This document shows positions 35,330 through 43,710 of a DNA stretch of 64,000 nucleotides, piece by piece (position 1 is the stretch's first letter; each line of letters begins with the position of its first letter). The notes beneath the pieces were generated by a model. It was given only the letters and a program-made list of their open reading frames with translations, was not told the DNA's origin and ran no database searches. The stretch comes from Bacteroidota bacterium (GTDB taxonomy: Bacteria; Bacteroidota; Bacteroidia; Flavobacteriales; Weeksellaceae). The DNA is taken from the NCBI GenBank assembly GCA_023423715.1, contig JAFAFC010000039.1, forward strand, positions 107,897 to 171,896. The letters are read 5' to 3'. Made by a program: the position numbers and the translations under genes.

Positions 35330-36034
35330 ATGAATTTTAATAAGTTTTGTTTCATCCTTTTCATCACTTCTTCATCAATCTTAAGTGCGCAGACGGAAAA
35401 AGAAGATTTTAAGACGCTTAGTCAGTATCCAGCCGATAGAATTAAGGTAGATGAGTTTGGCAATCGTTATGTTTATGATGCAGCGCAGAAAGCGAAGATT
35501 TATGAGATAAATGGGGAAACTGTTGTGGTTTTGGATGAATTAATCTTAACAAGTAAACCCGATTTCAATAATCAACTAGATCGTAATTATTATTTCTTTT
35601 TAAATAAAAAACTGAACCGTGTGTATCCGTTGTTTTTAACCGCGTTGCAACAATATCGAGATTTGGAGGTAGAGTTGGCCGCAATGGAGGGAAGTGATAG
35701 AAGGAAATTTGCCAGACAAAAGCAAGCTGAATTGGCATCGGAATATGAGAGTAAATTGCGCGATTTAACGACTTCTGAAGGACAAGTTTTTGCTAAATTA
35801 ATGAATCGTGCAACGGGAAAAACAGTCTACGAGATTATCAAAGATCTTCGTGGTGGTTTTAGTGCATTTTGGTGGAATGTCAAAGGAAATATTGCTGATG
35901 TTGATTTGAAGGAGCCCTACGATCCGCACGAAAATAGAGTAGATGCTTTTGTAGAAAATTTGCTACAAAGTAACTGGAATCTAGGTTATCTACAACCTTA
36001 TGAGGGGTATCAAGATTTTAAAGTCCGAAAATAA
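35330..36034 (+). CDS. DUF4294-family secreted protein
   Basis: 234 residues. ATG 35330 gives a signal peptide (MNFNKFCFILFITSSSILSAQ); the frame extends to 35300 without ATG. The body has a short N-terminal region with VVVLDELILTSKP, then a helix-rich domain with NRVYPLFLTALQQYRDLE and RATGKTVYEIIKDLRGGFSAFWWN, the conserved block of the Bacteroidetes DUF4294 family. Function is unknown; a periplasmic or cell-surface location is expected. A hairpin follows its stop. Confidence 0.8.
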   Translation: MNFNKFCFILFITSSSILSAQTEKEDFKTLSQYPADRIKVDEFGNRYVYDAAQKAKIYEINGETVVVLDELILTSKPDFNNQLDRNYYFFLNKKLNRVYPLFLTALQQYRDLEVELAAMEGSDRRKFARQKQAELASEYESKLRDLTTSEGQVFAKLMNRATGKTVYEIIKDLRGGFSAFWWNVKGNIADVDLKEPYDPHENRVDAFVENLLQSNWNLGYLQPYEGYQDFKVRK

Positions 36035-36040
36035 TATAGA

Positions 36041-36067
36041 ACTACAAGAATTGCTCTTGTAGTTTTT
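36041..36067 (+). terminator. Terminator of the DUF4294 gene, inside the 3' end of the NUDIX gene
   Basis: Stem ACTACAAGA (36041-36049) pairs with TCTTGTAGT (36055-36063), followed by T residues. It overlaps the last codons of the convergent gene. Confidence 0.7.
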
Positions 36068-36455
36068 TGTATACAATTTGATCAACAGGAAGTTCAAAAG
36101 GATTTTCTTGTGAAATAGGAATCCATTCAACACGTTCAATACACGGATCAAGAATTAACAAATCCTCCGTGCTTTCAACTTCCATGAGATAATAAATGGT
36201 TAAAAGTTGCTCGTTTTCTCGAAAGCGAGATTGAACAAAATCTTCTTGTGTATAAAAATGAGTTGCAGATTTAAGTGTCAGATTCAATTCTTCTTCCAAT
36301 TCACGAGCGAGACATTGGACTGTTCCTTCACCAAATTCAAGTCCGCCACCAGGAAGTTTGGTGAGATAGTTTCCCGCATATTCTTCATGCAAAACCAATA
36401 CAGATTGGTCTTTTAAACAGACTCCATAAACACGAACATTGAATCGATCAATCAT
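36042..36455 (-). CDS. NUDIX hydrolase
   Basis: 137 residues with a full Nudix box, GGGLEFGEGTVQCLARELEEELNL, matching G-x5-E-x7-REUxEE apart from the last glycine (text split: box begins GGLEFGE and ends RELEEELNL). The enzyme should cleave a nucleoside diphosphate linked to another group, using magnesium. The N-terminal VRVYGVCLKDQSVLVLHEEY is typical of small ADP-ribose or NTP pyrophosphohydrolases, but the substrate is unknown. It lies 48 bp downstream of mnmD on the same strand. Confidence 0.9.
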   Translation of the reverse strand: MIDRFNVRVYGVCLKDQSVLVLHEEYAGNYLTKLPGGGLEFGEGTVQCLARELEEELNLTLKSATHFYTQEDFVQSRFRENEQLLTIYYLMEVESTEDLLILDPCIERVEWIPISQENPFELPVDQIVYKKLQEQFL

Positions 36456-36503
36456 TTTCTTGAAATTTGAATTCTAAACGAATGTACTAAATTCTACGAA
36501 ATT

Positions 36504-37187
36504 TTAGGATTTCCACGCATTAATCATTTCACGTTTTCCTGGAGGACCAGGAACTTTTTCGACGTTGAAATTCAATTCTTTCAAAATACGACGTACACTT
36601 CCTTTGGACGAATATGTTGTTAAAAGTCCATTGGTCTTAACAAGGTCAGAAACTATTTCAAATAAAGGCTTTTCCCACAAATCAGGTTGAACACGAGCAC
36701 CAAAACAATCAAAATAAACCAGATTAATTTCTGGAATAATCAATTGTGGAATTGAGAAGAAATCCGCTTCATATTTTGTTAAATAGAAATTAGGAAGCAA
36801 CTCAACTTCGGTTCCCCACACTGAATCATGCGCTTTATTGAAAATAGCTTCCGCATTAGGAAAGGTAAAAAGTGGTGAATACGCCAGACTTTCTATTTCA
36901 GATGCTGAAACGGGATACTTTTCAATTGTATAATAATGAATGATATGATTTTTATCATGCTTCTGATTTTGCAAAAATTCATCAATTGTGACTAAAAGAT
37001 TCAAACCTGTACCAAATCCGAGTTCTAAAATATTGATTTCGCAATCATTTATCAATTTTAGTCCATTATCAATAAAAACATGTTTAGCTTCTTGAAGTGC
37101 ACCATGTTGTGAATGGTAGCCTTCATCTAATTCGTTGATAAATAAAGTTTTAGAACCGTCTTCGGTCGTTCTTATTTCCCGTTGCAT
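36504..37187 (-). CDS. mnmD: tRNA 5-methylaminomethyl-2-thiouridine methyltransferase MnmD
   Basis: 227 residues. The start MQREIRTTEDGSKTLF with YHSQHGALQEAKHVF, the SAM motif ILELGFGTGLN, and the late DCFGARVQPDLWE and TYSSKGSVRR are characteristic of MnmD, the methyltransferase half of MnmC. It performs the last step in making mnm5(s2)U34 of certain tRNAs. The FAD domain (MnmC2) is missing, as usual in these bacteria. A minus-strand TAAATTTG box is at 37208-37201. Confidence 0.92.
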   Translation of the reverse strand: MQREIRTTEDGSKTLFINELDEGYHSQHGALQEAKHVFIDNGLKLINDCEINILELGFGTGLNLLVTIDEFLQNQKHDKNHIIHYYTIEKYPVSASEIESLAYSPLFTFPNAEAIFNKAHDSVWGTEVELLPNFYLTKYEADFFSIPQLIIPEINLVYFDCFGARVQPDLWEKPLFEIVSDLVKTNGLLTTYSSKGSVRRILKELNFNVEKVPGPPGKREMINAWKS

Positions 37188-37239
37188 GTCTAATTTTTTT
37201 CAAATTTAAATTAATTTTCTCAGTTTACAGAATTTATCA

Positions 37240-37247
37240 TATATTTG
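37240..37247 (+). promoter_or_regulatory. -7 box of ilvE
   Basis: TATATTTG, a full match to the Bacteroidetes box, 25 bp before the start codon. Confidence 0.55.
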
Positions 37248-37271
37248 TTTTATTCAATAAAATTTAAAAAA

Positions 37272-38333
37272 ATGATAATTCAAAAGACCACCGATTCTCG
37301 TTTAGCAGGTTTTGATCCTCAAAATTTCTCATTTGGTAATACATTCATCGATCACATGGTGATTTGTGAGTATGAAAACGGAAAATGGGGTGATGTAAAA
37401 GTAGTTCCTTACGGACCGCTACCTTTTTCACCAGCGATGATGGGAGTTAATTATGGTCAAGCTTGTTTCGAAGGAATGAAAGCTTACAAAGACCAAAACG
37501 ACGACGTTTTCTTATTTAGAGTTCAGAAAAACTTTGAAAGGATCAACAAATCGGCGAAGCGTCTTGCGATGCCTGAGGTTACTGAAGAAATCTTCGTTGA
37601 AGGTTTGAAAGCTTTAGTAGACATCGATAGAGGTTGGATTCCGCAGGGAGAAGGAATGTCATTGTATATTAGACCATTAATTTTTGCTACTGAAGAAGCT
37701 TTGAAAGCGAGAGTTTCAGAAAAATATATGTTCGCAATTGTTGCAACGCCTGCAAAAACGTATTATGCAGAACCTGTTGCTGTAAAAATCTCTGATTATT
37801 ATTCAAGAGCGGCGAGTGGAGGTGTTGGTTCGGCTAAAGCGGCTGGAAACTATGCAGCTTCTTTCTACCCAACGCAATTGGCTAATGATGAAGGTTTTGA
37901 TCAAATTATTTGGACGGATGATGCAACGCACACCAAGTTTGAAGAAAGTGGAACAATGAACGTTTTCGTTCGTATTAACGATACGATTTATACGCCAGAA
38001 ACATCTGATAAAATTTTGGATGGAGTTACGAGAGATAGTTTTCTTCAATTGGCTAAGAAAAGAGGAATTGAAGTTGTTGTTGGTGACATCAAAGTTGCTG
38101 ATGTTGTCGCTGCACATAAAGATGGTACCTTGAAAGAAGTTTGGGGAGTAGGAACAGCTGTTGTTACCAATACTTTTAAAGCGTTAGGATACGAAGGAGA
38201 AAGACTTGATCTTGAAGTTTTATCTCAAGAAGATAGCTACGCGTTGACTTTGAAAAAAGATTTAGTAGATATCCAAACAAACCAAGCAGAAGATCCATTT
38301 GGATGGAGAGTTTTGGTTGAGAAAAAATACTAA
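37272..38333 (+). CDS. ilvE: Branched-chain amino acid aminotransferase
   Basis: 353 residues from ATG 37272, which places family sequence directly after the start; the open frame reaches back to 37245 across the promoter. Conserved blocks include NYGQACFEGMKAYK, LYIRPLIFATE, the PLP-lysine region GSAKAAGNYAAS, and FEESGTMNVFV. It transfers amino groups to the keto acids of Leu, Ile and Val. A hairpin terminator follows. Confidence 0.95.
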   Translation: MIIQKTTDSRLAGFDPQNFSFGNTFIDHMVICEYENGKWGDVKVVPYGPLPFSPAMMGVNYGQACFEGMKAYKDQNDDVFLFRVQKNFERINKSAKRLAMPEVTEEIFVEGLKALVDIDRGWIPQGEGMSLYIRPLIFATEEALKARVSEKYMFAIVATPAKTYYAEPVAVKISDYYSRAASGGVGSAKAAGNYAASFYPTQLANDEGFDQIIWTDDATHTKFEESGTMNVFVRINDTIYTPETSDKILDGVTRDSFLQLAKKRGIEVVVGDIKVADVVAAHKDGTLKEVWGVGTAVVTNTFKALGYEGERLDLEVLSQEDSYALTLKKDLVDIQTNQAEDPFGWRVLVEKKY

Positions 38334-38353
38334 GATTTAATCATAATCAATAT

Positions 38354-38384
38354 AAAATGCCGAGCACATGCTTCGGCATTTTTG
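38354..38384 (+). terminator. Rho-independent terminator after ilvE
   Basis: GC-containing 11-bp stem, AAATGCCGAGC with GCTTCGGCATTT (one bulge or G-T), followed by T residues. Confidence 0.8.
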
Positions 38385-38423
38385 TTTGAAAAACTTGATA
38401 ATTATTCTTATTTTCGCACCTGC

Positions 38424-38939
38424 ATGAATGGGAAATATTTTCTTTTAGTTCTTTTGGTTTGTCTTGCTTGCAAAAAGCAGGAAGCTTTTGCTCCTATTGG
38501 TGGCGAAAAAAAGGTGACCGACTTGGATGTTTCTAAGGAACGAAACAAAATCCGTAATGCTCAAGAACGAAAGTTTATCGAGGATTGGATTGTAAAAAGT
38601 AAACAAACCTTTTATTCAACATCAGAAAATTATTGGTCGTCTATTGATTTTTCAAATCGAAAAATGATTAATCAAGCGAAATTGTTTTCCTACGAATATG
38701 AGTTGTTTGATTTTAACAACGAGAAAATTTATCCGGAGAAAACAATAAAAGATCAGGTTTATCCTGTAAAAGAAAGAGAAGTTCTGGCTGTTGAAGATGC
38801 ATTAATACACATGAATAAAGGAGAAGAAGCAACTTTACTAGTTCCATCGGTTCTTGCATTTGGATCGAAAGGTGATGAAAATAAAATCCCAAATGATTTG
38901 CCCATCATCATCAAACTCAAAGTAAACGATATTCAATAA
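38424..38939 (+). CDS. GldI-like FKBP-type peptidyl-prolyl isomerase lipoprotein
   Basis: 171 residues from ATG 38424, giving a lipoprotein signal MNGKYFLLVLLVCLAC with the lipidated Cys at 16 followed by KKQEAFAPIGG. The C-terminal part (ALIHMNKGEEATLLVPSVLAFGSKGDENKIPNDLPIII, abbreviated here as HMNKGEEATLLVPS then NDLPIIIKL) is an FKBP fold, degenerate in places. The arrangement resembles GldI, a lipoprotein needed for gliding and type IX secretion in Flavobacterium. Whether this strain glides is unknown. A TATTTTCG box ends 7 bp before ATG. The cyclophilin-FKBP gene follows by 2 bp. Confidence 0.72.
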   Translation: MNGKYFLLVLLVCLACKKQEAFAPIGGEKKVTDLDVSKERNKIRNAQERKFIEDWIVKSKQTFYSTSENYWSSIDFSNRKMINQAKLFSYEYELFDFNNEKIYPEKTIKDQVYPVKEREVLAVEDALIHMNKGEEATLLVPSVLAFGSKGDENKIPNDLPIIIKLKVNDIQ

Positions 38940-38941
38940 AT

Positions 38942-40027
38942 ATGATTTCAAAACGATTATTAACTGCGGCAGTGATAGGCTCTATGGTCAGCTGTACGCC
39001 AATTTATAAAAAAATGAATGTAGACAAAGAAACGTACGAAGGTTTAAAAGATGGCTTGTATGCTAATTTTCAAACTTCCAAAGGAAATATGGTGGTTAAG
39101 TTTGAAGACGAAAAAGCACCAGTAACGGTAGCGAATTTCGTTGGTTTGGCTGAAGGTAAAATTGAAAATAAATCAAAAGGAAAAGGAGTTCCGTTTTATG
39201 ATGGAACGATCTTTCACCGTGTGATTAAGGATTTCATGATTCAAGGTGGTGATCCTAAAGGAACCGGAATGGGCGATCCTGGATACAAATTTGGTGATGA
39301 GAAAAACGAACTTAAGCATACAGGAAAAGGAATTTTGTCGATGGCAAACTCGGGTCCTAATACAAATGGTTCTCAATTTTTCATTACAGAAGTAGCAACG
39401 CCTTGGTTGGATGGAAGACATACGATTTTCGGTAAAGTGGTTCAAGGAGAAGGAATTATTGATGTGATTGCAAATGTTGAAAAAGGACCTTCGGATAAGC
39501 CAAAAACGGATATCGTTTTAGAAAAAGTATCTGTTTTCTCTAAAGGAGATCAGTACAAGCATTATGACGCAGCGAAGATTTTTGAAGCGGGTAAAGATAA
39601 AATCGAAGAAAATAATAAAGCATATCAAGCAAAATTAGAGGCGGAAGCCGCTAAAAAATTGGCAGATTTAAAAGCAGGAATGCAAACAACGCCTTCAGGT
39701 TTGATGTATAAAATAACGAAGAAAGGTACGGGATCTCAACCATCACCTGGAAACACGGTAAAAGTTCATTATGCTGGAAAGCTAACCAATGGAAACGAGT
39801 TTGATAACTCATTCAAAAGAGGAGAACCGATTGAATTTGGAGTAGGAATTGGTCAAGTTATCAAAGGTTGGGACGAAGGTGTTCTTTTGTTGCATGAAGG
39901 TGACGAAGCAACGTTTCTTATTCCGCCAGATTTAGGTTATGGTGCTAGAGGAGCAGGAGGTGGAGTTATTCCAGGAAATGCTTGGTTGATTTTTGAAGTT
40001 CAATTAGTTGACGCCGGAAACAAATAA
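38942..40027 (+). CDS. Cyclophilin-FKBP fusion peptidyl-prolyl isomerase lipoprotein
   Basis: 361 residues. A lipoprotein signal (MISKRLLTAAVIGSMVSC) is followed by a cyclophilin domain (about 40-200: FHRVIKDFMIQGGDP, MANSGPNTNGSQFFIT, WLDGRHTIFGKV), a charged helix (about 215-250), and an FKBP domain (about 255-361: VKVHYAGKLTNG, FGVGIGQVIKGWDEG, IPPDLGYGARG, IPGNAWLIFEVQL). Both active sites look intact. Two unrelated prolyl-isomerase folds in one protein are uncommon; dual-family immunophilins in this order have been described from Flavobacterium. It probably folds periplasmic or outer-membrane proteins, in an operon with the GldI-like gene. Confidence 0.93.
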   Translation: MISKRLLTAAVIGSMVSCTPIYKKMNVDKETYEGLKDGLYANFQTSKGNMVVKFEDEKAPVTVANFVGLAEGKIENKSKGKGVPFYDGTIFHRVIKDFMIQGGDPKGTGMGDPGYKFGDEKNELKHTGKGILSMANSGPNTNGSQFFITEVATPWLDGRHTIFGKVVQGEGIIDVIANVEKGPSDKPKTDIVLEKVSVFSKGDQYKHYDAAKIFEAGKDKIEENNKAYQAKLEAEAAKKLADLKAGMQTTPSGLMYKITKKGTGSQPSPGNTVKVHYAGKLTNGNEFDNSFKRGEPIEFGVGIGQVIKGWDEGVLLLHEGDEATFLIPPDLGYGARGAGGGVIPGNAWLIFEVQLVDAGNK

Positions 40028-40034
40028 CAATAAA

Positions 40035-40063
40035 AAAAAGAGTAGATTTTTCTACTCTTTTTT
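40035..40063. terminator. Bidirectional terminator
   Basis: A 12-bp stem (40035-40046 with 40051-40062, AAAAAGAGTAGA/TCTACTCTTTTT) lies between convergent genes. Confidence 0.85.
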
Positions 40064-40088
40064 ATTTTAGGTTTTAATTGGTTTAAAT

Positions 40089-41450
40089 CTATTTCCAGTT
40101 TTGATCAATCATATAGATTAACTGGGTCATCGCCATCGCACCTAAAAGAAGCTCTCTTTTGTTAACTTGTTCAAACGTATCCAAAGCGCTGTGATGTAAA
40201 TCAAAATAACGTTGAGAATCGGGAACAAGTCCAGCCAAAGGAACTTTCAAAGCTTTTAGTGGAGCAATATCAACACCGCCCCAAACGTTTTCGAAATCAT
40301 GAAGTTGATAGGGTTTAAACAACTCACGCCAAGCTTGAATTTTCTGACGATCTGATTCGGGCATATCCAAAGAAAAACCTCTTGGTGTAAAGCCTCCCGC
40401 ATCACTTTCAATAGCAAAAAGATGATTTTCATTCGTCGTTTTAGCATAGTCTAAGTATGAATTTCCACCACGAACGCCGTTTTCTTCGTTCGCATAACAA
40501 ATCACGCGAATCGTATTCTTATTTGGAATTCCTAATTTTTTAAATGCTCTCAAAACCTCGATCGATTGTACAATTCCGGTTCCGTCATCATGTGCACCTT
40601 CACCCACATCCCAAGAATCCAAATGCCCCGCCGCAATAATAATATTTTGTGGATTCACCTTTCCTGTGATTTCTGCAATAACGTTGTAGGATTTCTTGTC
40701 AGCTTGCATACCGCAATTCGAATTAAGTTTAACTTCTAAACCACCATTTCGAATTTGCTTTTGCATTTCGTCTGCCGTTTTTGTTCCAACCGCAACCGCA
40801 GGGATTTTTTCGGTATCCGCTTCATAACGCATGCTTCCTGTATGAGGATGCTCATCATATGTCGAACTTAATGAACGAACAACAACCGCTTTTCCCCCTT
40901 TTTTAGCCACAATTGATGCAGATCTTGAACGATATGAAGATGCATCTCCGTAAGCATCGGACATGCTAATTAATTCTTGTTTGAAAGGGTAGTTGAACAA
41001 AACGATTTTTCCCTTTACAGCCGACTCTGGAAGTTTATCAAATTCAGCATAAGAATTAACAACGATCATTTCACCTACTAAATCTTTTCCTTTGGTTCCT
41101 TCGGAGTTTCCTAGTGAAAGCATGTTCACGGATTTCCATTTTTGACCTTTAGTTCTGATTTGAAGTGATTCTGCGCCACGTTTCCAAACGGGAATCATCA
41201 CTTCTTGTTTCCAAACTTTATCAGCTCCAGCTTCTTTCAGCTTTGCAACTGACCAATCTACGGCTTTTTCGTAAGCATCAGAACCACTTAATCGATGTCC
41301 AACATCTTTGGTTAATGATCTCAGATTGTCATAAGCAGTGCTGTGATTTAGAACTTCAAATGCGATTTTTCGAAACTCAATAGAGTCTTGCTTTTGTTGT
41401 GAAAACAACATTCCACCCAAAAAGAGTGGAATCATCGTTAATTTTTTCAT
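40089..41450 (-). CDS. Secreted M28-family aminopeptidase
   Basis: 453 residues with a signal peptide (MKKLTMIPLFLGGMLFSQ). A PA domain insertion (about 120-240) precedes the M28 catalytic domain: metal ligands in AGHLDSWDVGEGAHDDGTG, catalytic Glu in YANEENGVRG, ESDAGGF, and late His in LHHSALDT. It probably removes N-terminal amino acids or dipeptides from peptides in the periplasm. It is the last gene of a five-gene minus-strand run starting with the ferredoxin gene. Confidence 0.92.
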   Translation of the reverse strand: MKKLTMIPLFLGGMLFSQQKQDSIEFRKIAFEVLNHSTAYDNLRSLTKDVGHRLSGSDAYEKAVDWSVAKLKEAGADKVWKQEVMIPVWKRGAESLQIRTKGQKWKSVNMLSLGNSEGTKGKDLVGEMIVVNSYAEFDKLPESAVKGKIVLFNYPFKQELISMSDAYGDASSYRSRSASIVAKKGGKAVVVRSLSSTYDEHPHTGSMRYEADTEKIPAVAVGTKTADEMQKQIRNGGLEVKLNSNCGMQADKKSYNVIAEITGKVNPQNIIIAAGHLDSWDVGEGAHDDGTGIVQSIEVLRAFKKLGIPNKNTIRVICYANEENGVRGGNSYLDYAKTTNENHLFAIESDAGGFTPRGFSLDMPESDRQKIQAWRELFKPYQLHDFENVWGGVDIAPLKALKVPLAGLVPDSQRYFDLHHSALDTFEQVNKRELLLGAMAMTQLIYMIDQNWK

Positions 41451-41467
41451 AGTATTTTGATGTGATC

Positions 41468-42712
41468 TTATGGTTTCATATCATACATCACCAAAGCAGT
41501 CATTAACTTTGGAACCACTAAAGTGCATTTTGGCGGCATTTTTATTTGTTTGTCCGATACTTTAATCAAATCATTAAAACTTACCGGATACACACCAAAA
41601 GCAGCTTCATATTCACCCGAATCTACTTTGTCTTTTAATGCTTTAATGCCATCAATAGACGAATTTCCTTTCAGATAATCAATATTATCACTTTCAGATT
41701 CCAATTCGATTCCAAGAATTTCTTTGAAAATATATTCTTCTAAAAAGAAATGATCTAAATCGTTTCCACCAGCATGTTTTTTACGTAAATCATGCGTTAC
41801 GTGAAGCGAGTAGAACTCTCCGTCTAAATACAAACTTAAGTGAAACTTTTGAGATGGGAAATACGGAGTTTCGCCTTTATTATGAATATTGAAGTTTTTT
41901 TCAATTTTAGCTAAAAAATCTTCTTTCTTCATACCGTTCAAAGATTTCACAAGACGATTGTAGTCATGAATTTTTACAGAATCTTTGGAAACGATATAAC
42001 TGAATACGAAATTGTGTGGTTCGTTTGGATTATGCTTTTTGCCTTTACCATTCATTTTTTGTGCATGAAGTGCACTAGAACCAATTCGGTGATGGCCATC
42101 GCCAATATAAAAAGAATCAACCTGATCTAAAACTTCTTTAATCTGTTGCATTTTCAAACGATTGTCAATGCGCCAAATTTTATGTTTTGTCCCCGTTTCG
42201 GAAGTGAAATTTATAATCGGTACCGATTTTTCTTCTTGATTCATAAACAATTCGATTTTCGAATTGGATTTGTATGTTAAAAGAACGGGTTCTGCTTGAA
42301 GATTCACTTTGTCCAAATAATGAGCAAGTTTTTCTTTGCGATCTTTAATGGTTGCTTCGTGCTTTTTGATTTTCCCTTCGTTGAAATCATCCACACATGC
42401 AAGACCTAACAAACCTCTGAAAATGGTTCCATTAGGCATAATTTGTTGATATAGATAGTAACAAGAATTATCTTGAACCAATTTTTTTTCTTCTAAAAGT
42501 TCTTCGAAATTATGTCTAATTTTTCGAAGATTACGATCTAAATCTTTCGACTTGCTTACCACAAATGGTTTGATCATTTGGATGTACGTGTCATTTTCCT
42601 GCGCTTTCTTCGCGATGTCTTCTTCTGAAAACAAATCTAAAGATCGCGTCGGGAATTTATCGATATAATCGGTATTTGGTCTTACCCCTCTAAAAGGTCT
42701 AAATATAGGCAT
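41468..42712 (-). CDS. DUF1015-family protein
   Basis: 414 residues, cytosolic. The N-terminus (PFRGVRPNTDYIDKFPTR) and the central block VDSFYIGDGHHRIGSSALH are the signatures of DUF1015. Genes of this family often lie beside serA/serC, as here, where it follows the SerA-like gene by 3 bp. The GDGHHR block recalls the G-x-HR element of the ParB/sulfiredoxin-like fold that includes ADP-dependent serine kinase, so a role in serine metabolism is possible; that link is my inference. No experimental function is known to me. Confidence 0.88.
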   Translation of the reverse strand: MPIFRPFRGVRPNTDYIDKFPTRSLDLFSEEDIAKKAQENDTYIQMIKPFVVSKSKDLDRNLRKIRHNFEELLEEKKLVQDNSCYYLYQQIMPNGTIFRGLLGLACVDDFNEGKIKKHEATIKDRKEKLAHYLDKVNLQAEPVLLTYKSNSKIELFMNQEEKSVPIINFTSETGTKHKIWRIDNRLKMQQIKEVLDQVDSFYIGDGHHRIGSSALHAQKMNGKGKKHNPNEPHNFVFSYIVSKDSVKIHDYNRLVKSLNGMKKEDFLAKIEKNFNIHNKGETPYFPSQKFHLSLYLDGEFYSLHVTHDLRKKHAGGNDLDHFFLEEYIFKEILGIELESESDNIDYLKGNSSIDGIKALKDKVDSGEYEAAFGVYPVSFNDLIKVSDKQIKMPPKCTLVVPKLMTALVMYDMKP

Positions 42713-42715
42713 ATC

Positions 42716-43675
42716 CTAAAATTTCTTTTGTGTTTTTACTACTAATTCTGCCATTTCAATGGCCATTTTATCATCTGCATCTAGAGTGTAACTCCCTAAA
42801 TTAGGCGAAAGCGACATGGAGGTGTTCATTAAAATAGGCAACTCAGGTGTGGTTCCTTTTTCAAAAACATCCAAAGCGGCTCCAGCCAATTTATTATCGT
42901 CTAAAGCTTCTACTAAAGCGACTTCATTCACCGTTCCTGCTTCTCCAGCATTAACAAGAAATGCACCATTTTGCATTTTCTCAATTTCTGGAAAATCAAT
43001 GATATACTTACTTTCTTTTCTTTGATTGATAGAAATGAATTTTGACTTCGCTAAAAGATTGTCCAAACTCAATTCGCTTTGAAGAGTAAACTGTAGTTTT
43101 TGACCATCAAAAAAGTCTATTTCTAAAGATACTTCTTTTTGTTCAGAATCGAAATAGAATACCTTCATTCTTAAAGAAATTCCCATTTTTAAAACTTCTT
43201 GTGCAGAAGCATCGCATCCAATAACACCTAGCGTTTTTCCTTCTAATTCATAAGCATTACTGTACGACTTCTTTAACGTTGTAAAGATGGTATCGCCTTC
43301 CAACGGCATCATTCGGTTGGAATCGTGAAGAAAACGGGCTAAGGTAAAAAAGTGTGCAAAAACCAATTCGGCGATAGATCGCGCAACGGCTTTTGGGGTG
43401 TGAAGTAAATAAATTCCTCGATCAATAACAGCGTCAGCATCAATATTATCGAGCTGATTTCCTAATTTACCGATTAGTTTAAGATTAGGACAAGCATCTA
43501 AAAGGTTTTGATCAACCTTCGTCGTGTTTTTCACCACCAAACCTTCAATTTCATTTTCTTGAATGAATTTGGCTAGTTGACTTTGAGCCACTTTATGTTC
43601 GATAAGTTCGATTTCCGAATTTTGAAGCACTTGTTCTGCTGCTTTAGAAAATCCGTCATTGGCTAACACTTTCAT
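42716..43675 (-). CDS. SerA-like D-2-hydroxyacid dehydrogenase homologue lacking catalytic residues
   Basis: 319 residues, full length and uninterrupted, with the overall SerA/D-2-hydroxyacid dehydrogenase layout (MKVLANDGFS, SIAELVFAHFF, LEGKTLGVIG, AGAALDVFE). The essential residues are changed: the catalytic Arg position in the NxxRG motif is Glu245 (VNAGEAG), the Glu of the EP motif is Gly274 (DVFEKGT), and the His of TPHxG is Asn292 (SPNLG). The dinucleotide loop GxGxxG reads GCDASA (153-158), with one glycine left. It sits between serC and DUF1015. It is probably a pseudoenzyme with a structural or regulatory role, not the working phosphoglycerate dehydrogenase. Confidence 0.85.
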   Translation of the reverse strand: MKVLANDGFSKAAEQVLQNSEIELIEHKVAQSQLAKFIQENEIEGLVVKNTTKVDQNLLDACPNLKLIGKLGNQLDNIDADAVIDRGIYLLHTPKAVARSIAELVFAHFFTLARFLHDSNRMMPLEGDTIFTTLKKSYSNAYELEGKTLGVIGCDASAQEVLKMGISLRMKVFYFDSEQKEVSLEIDFFDGQKLQFTLQSELSLDNLLAKSKFISINQRKESKYIIDFPEIEKMQNGAFLVNAGEAGTVNEVALVEALDDNKLAGAALDVFEKGTTPELPILMNTSMSLSPNLGSYTLDADDKMAIEMAELVVKTQKKF

Positions 43676-43710
43676 ATTTTGCTTCCTTCCTTAATTTGGA
43701 ATTTTCTTTT

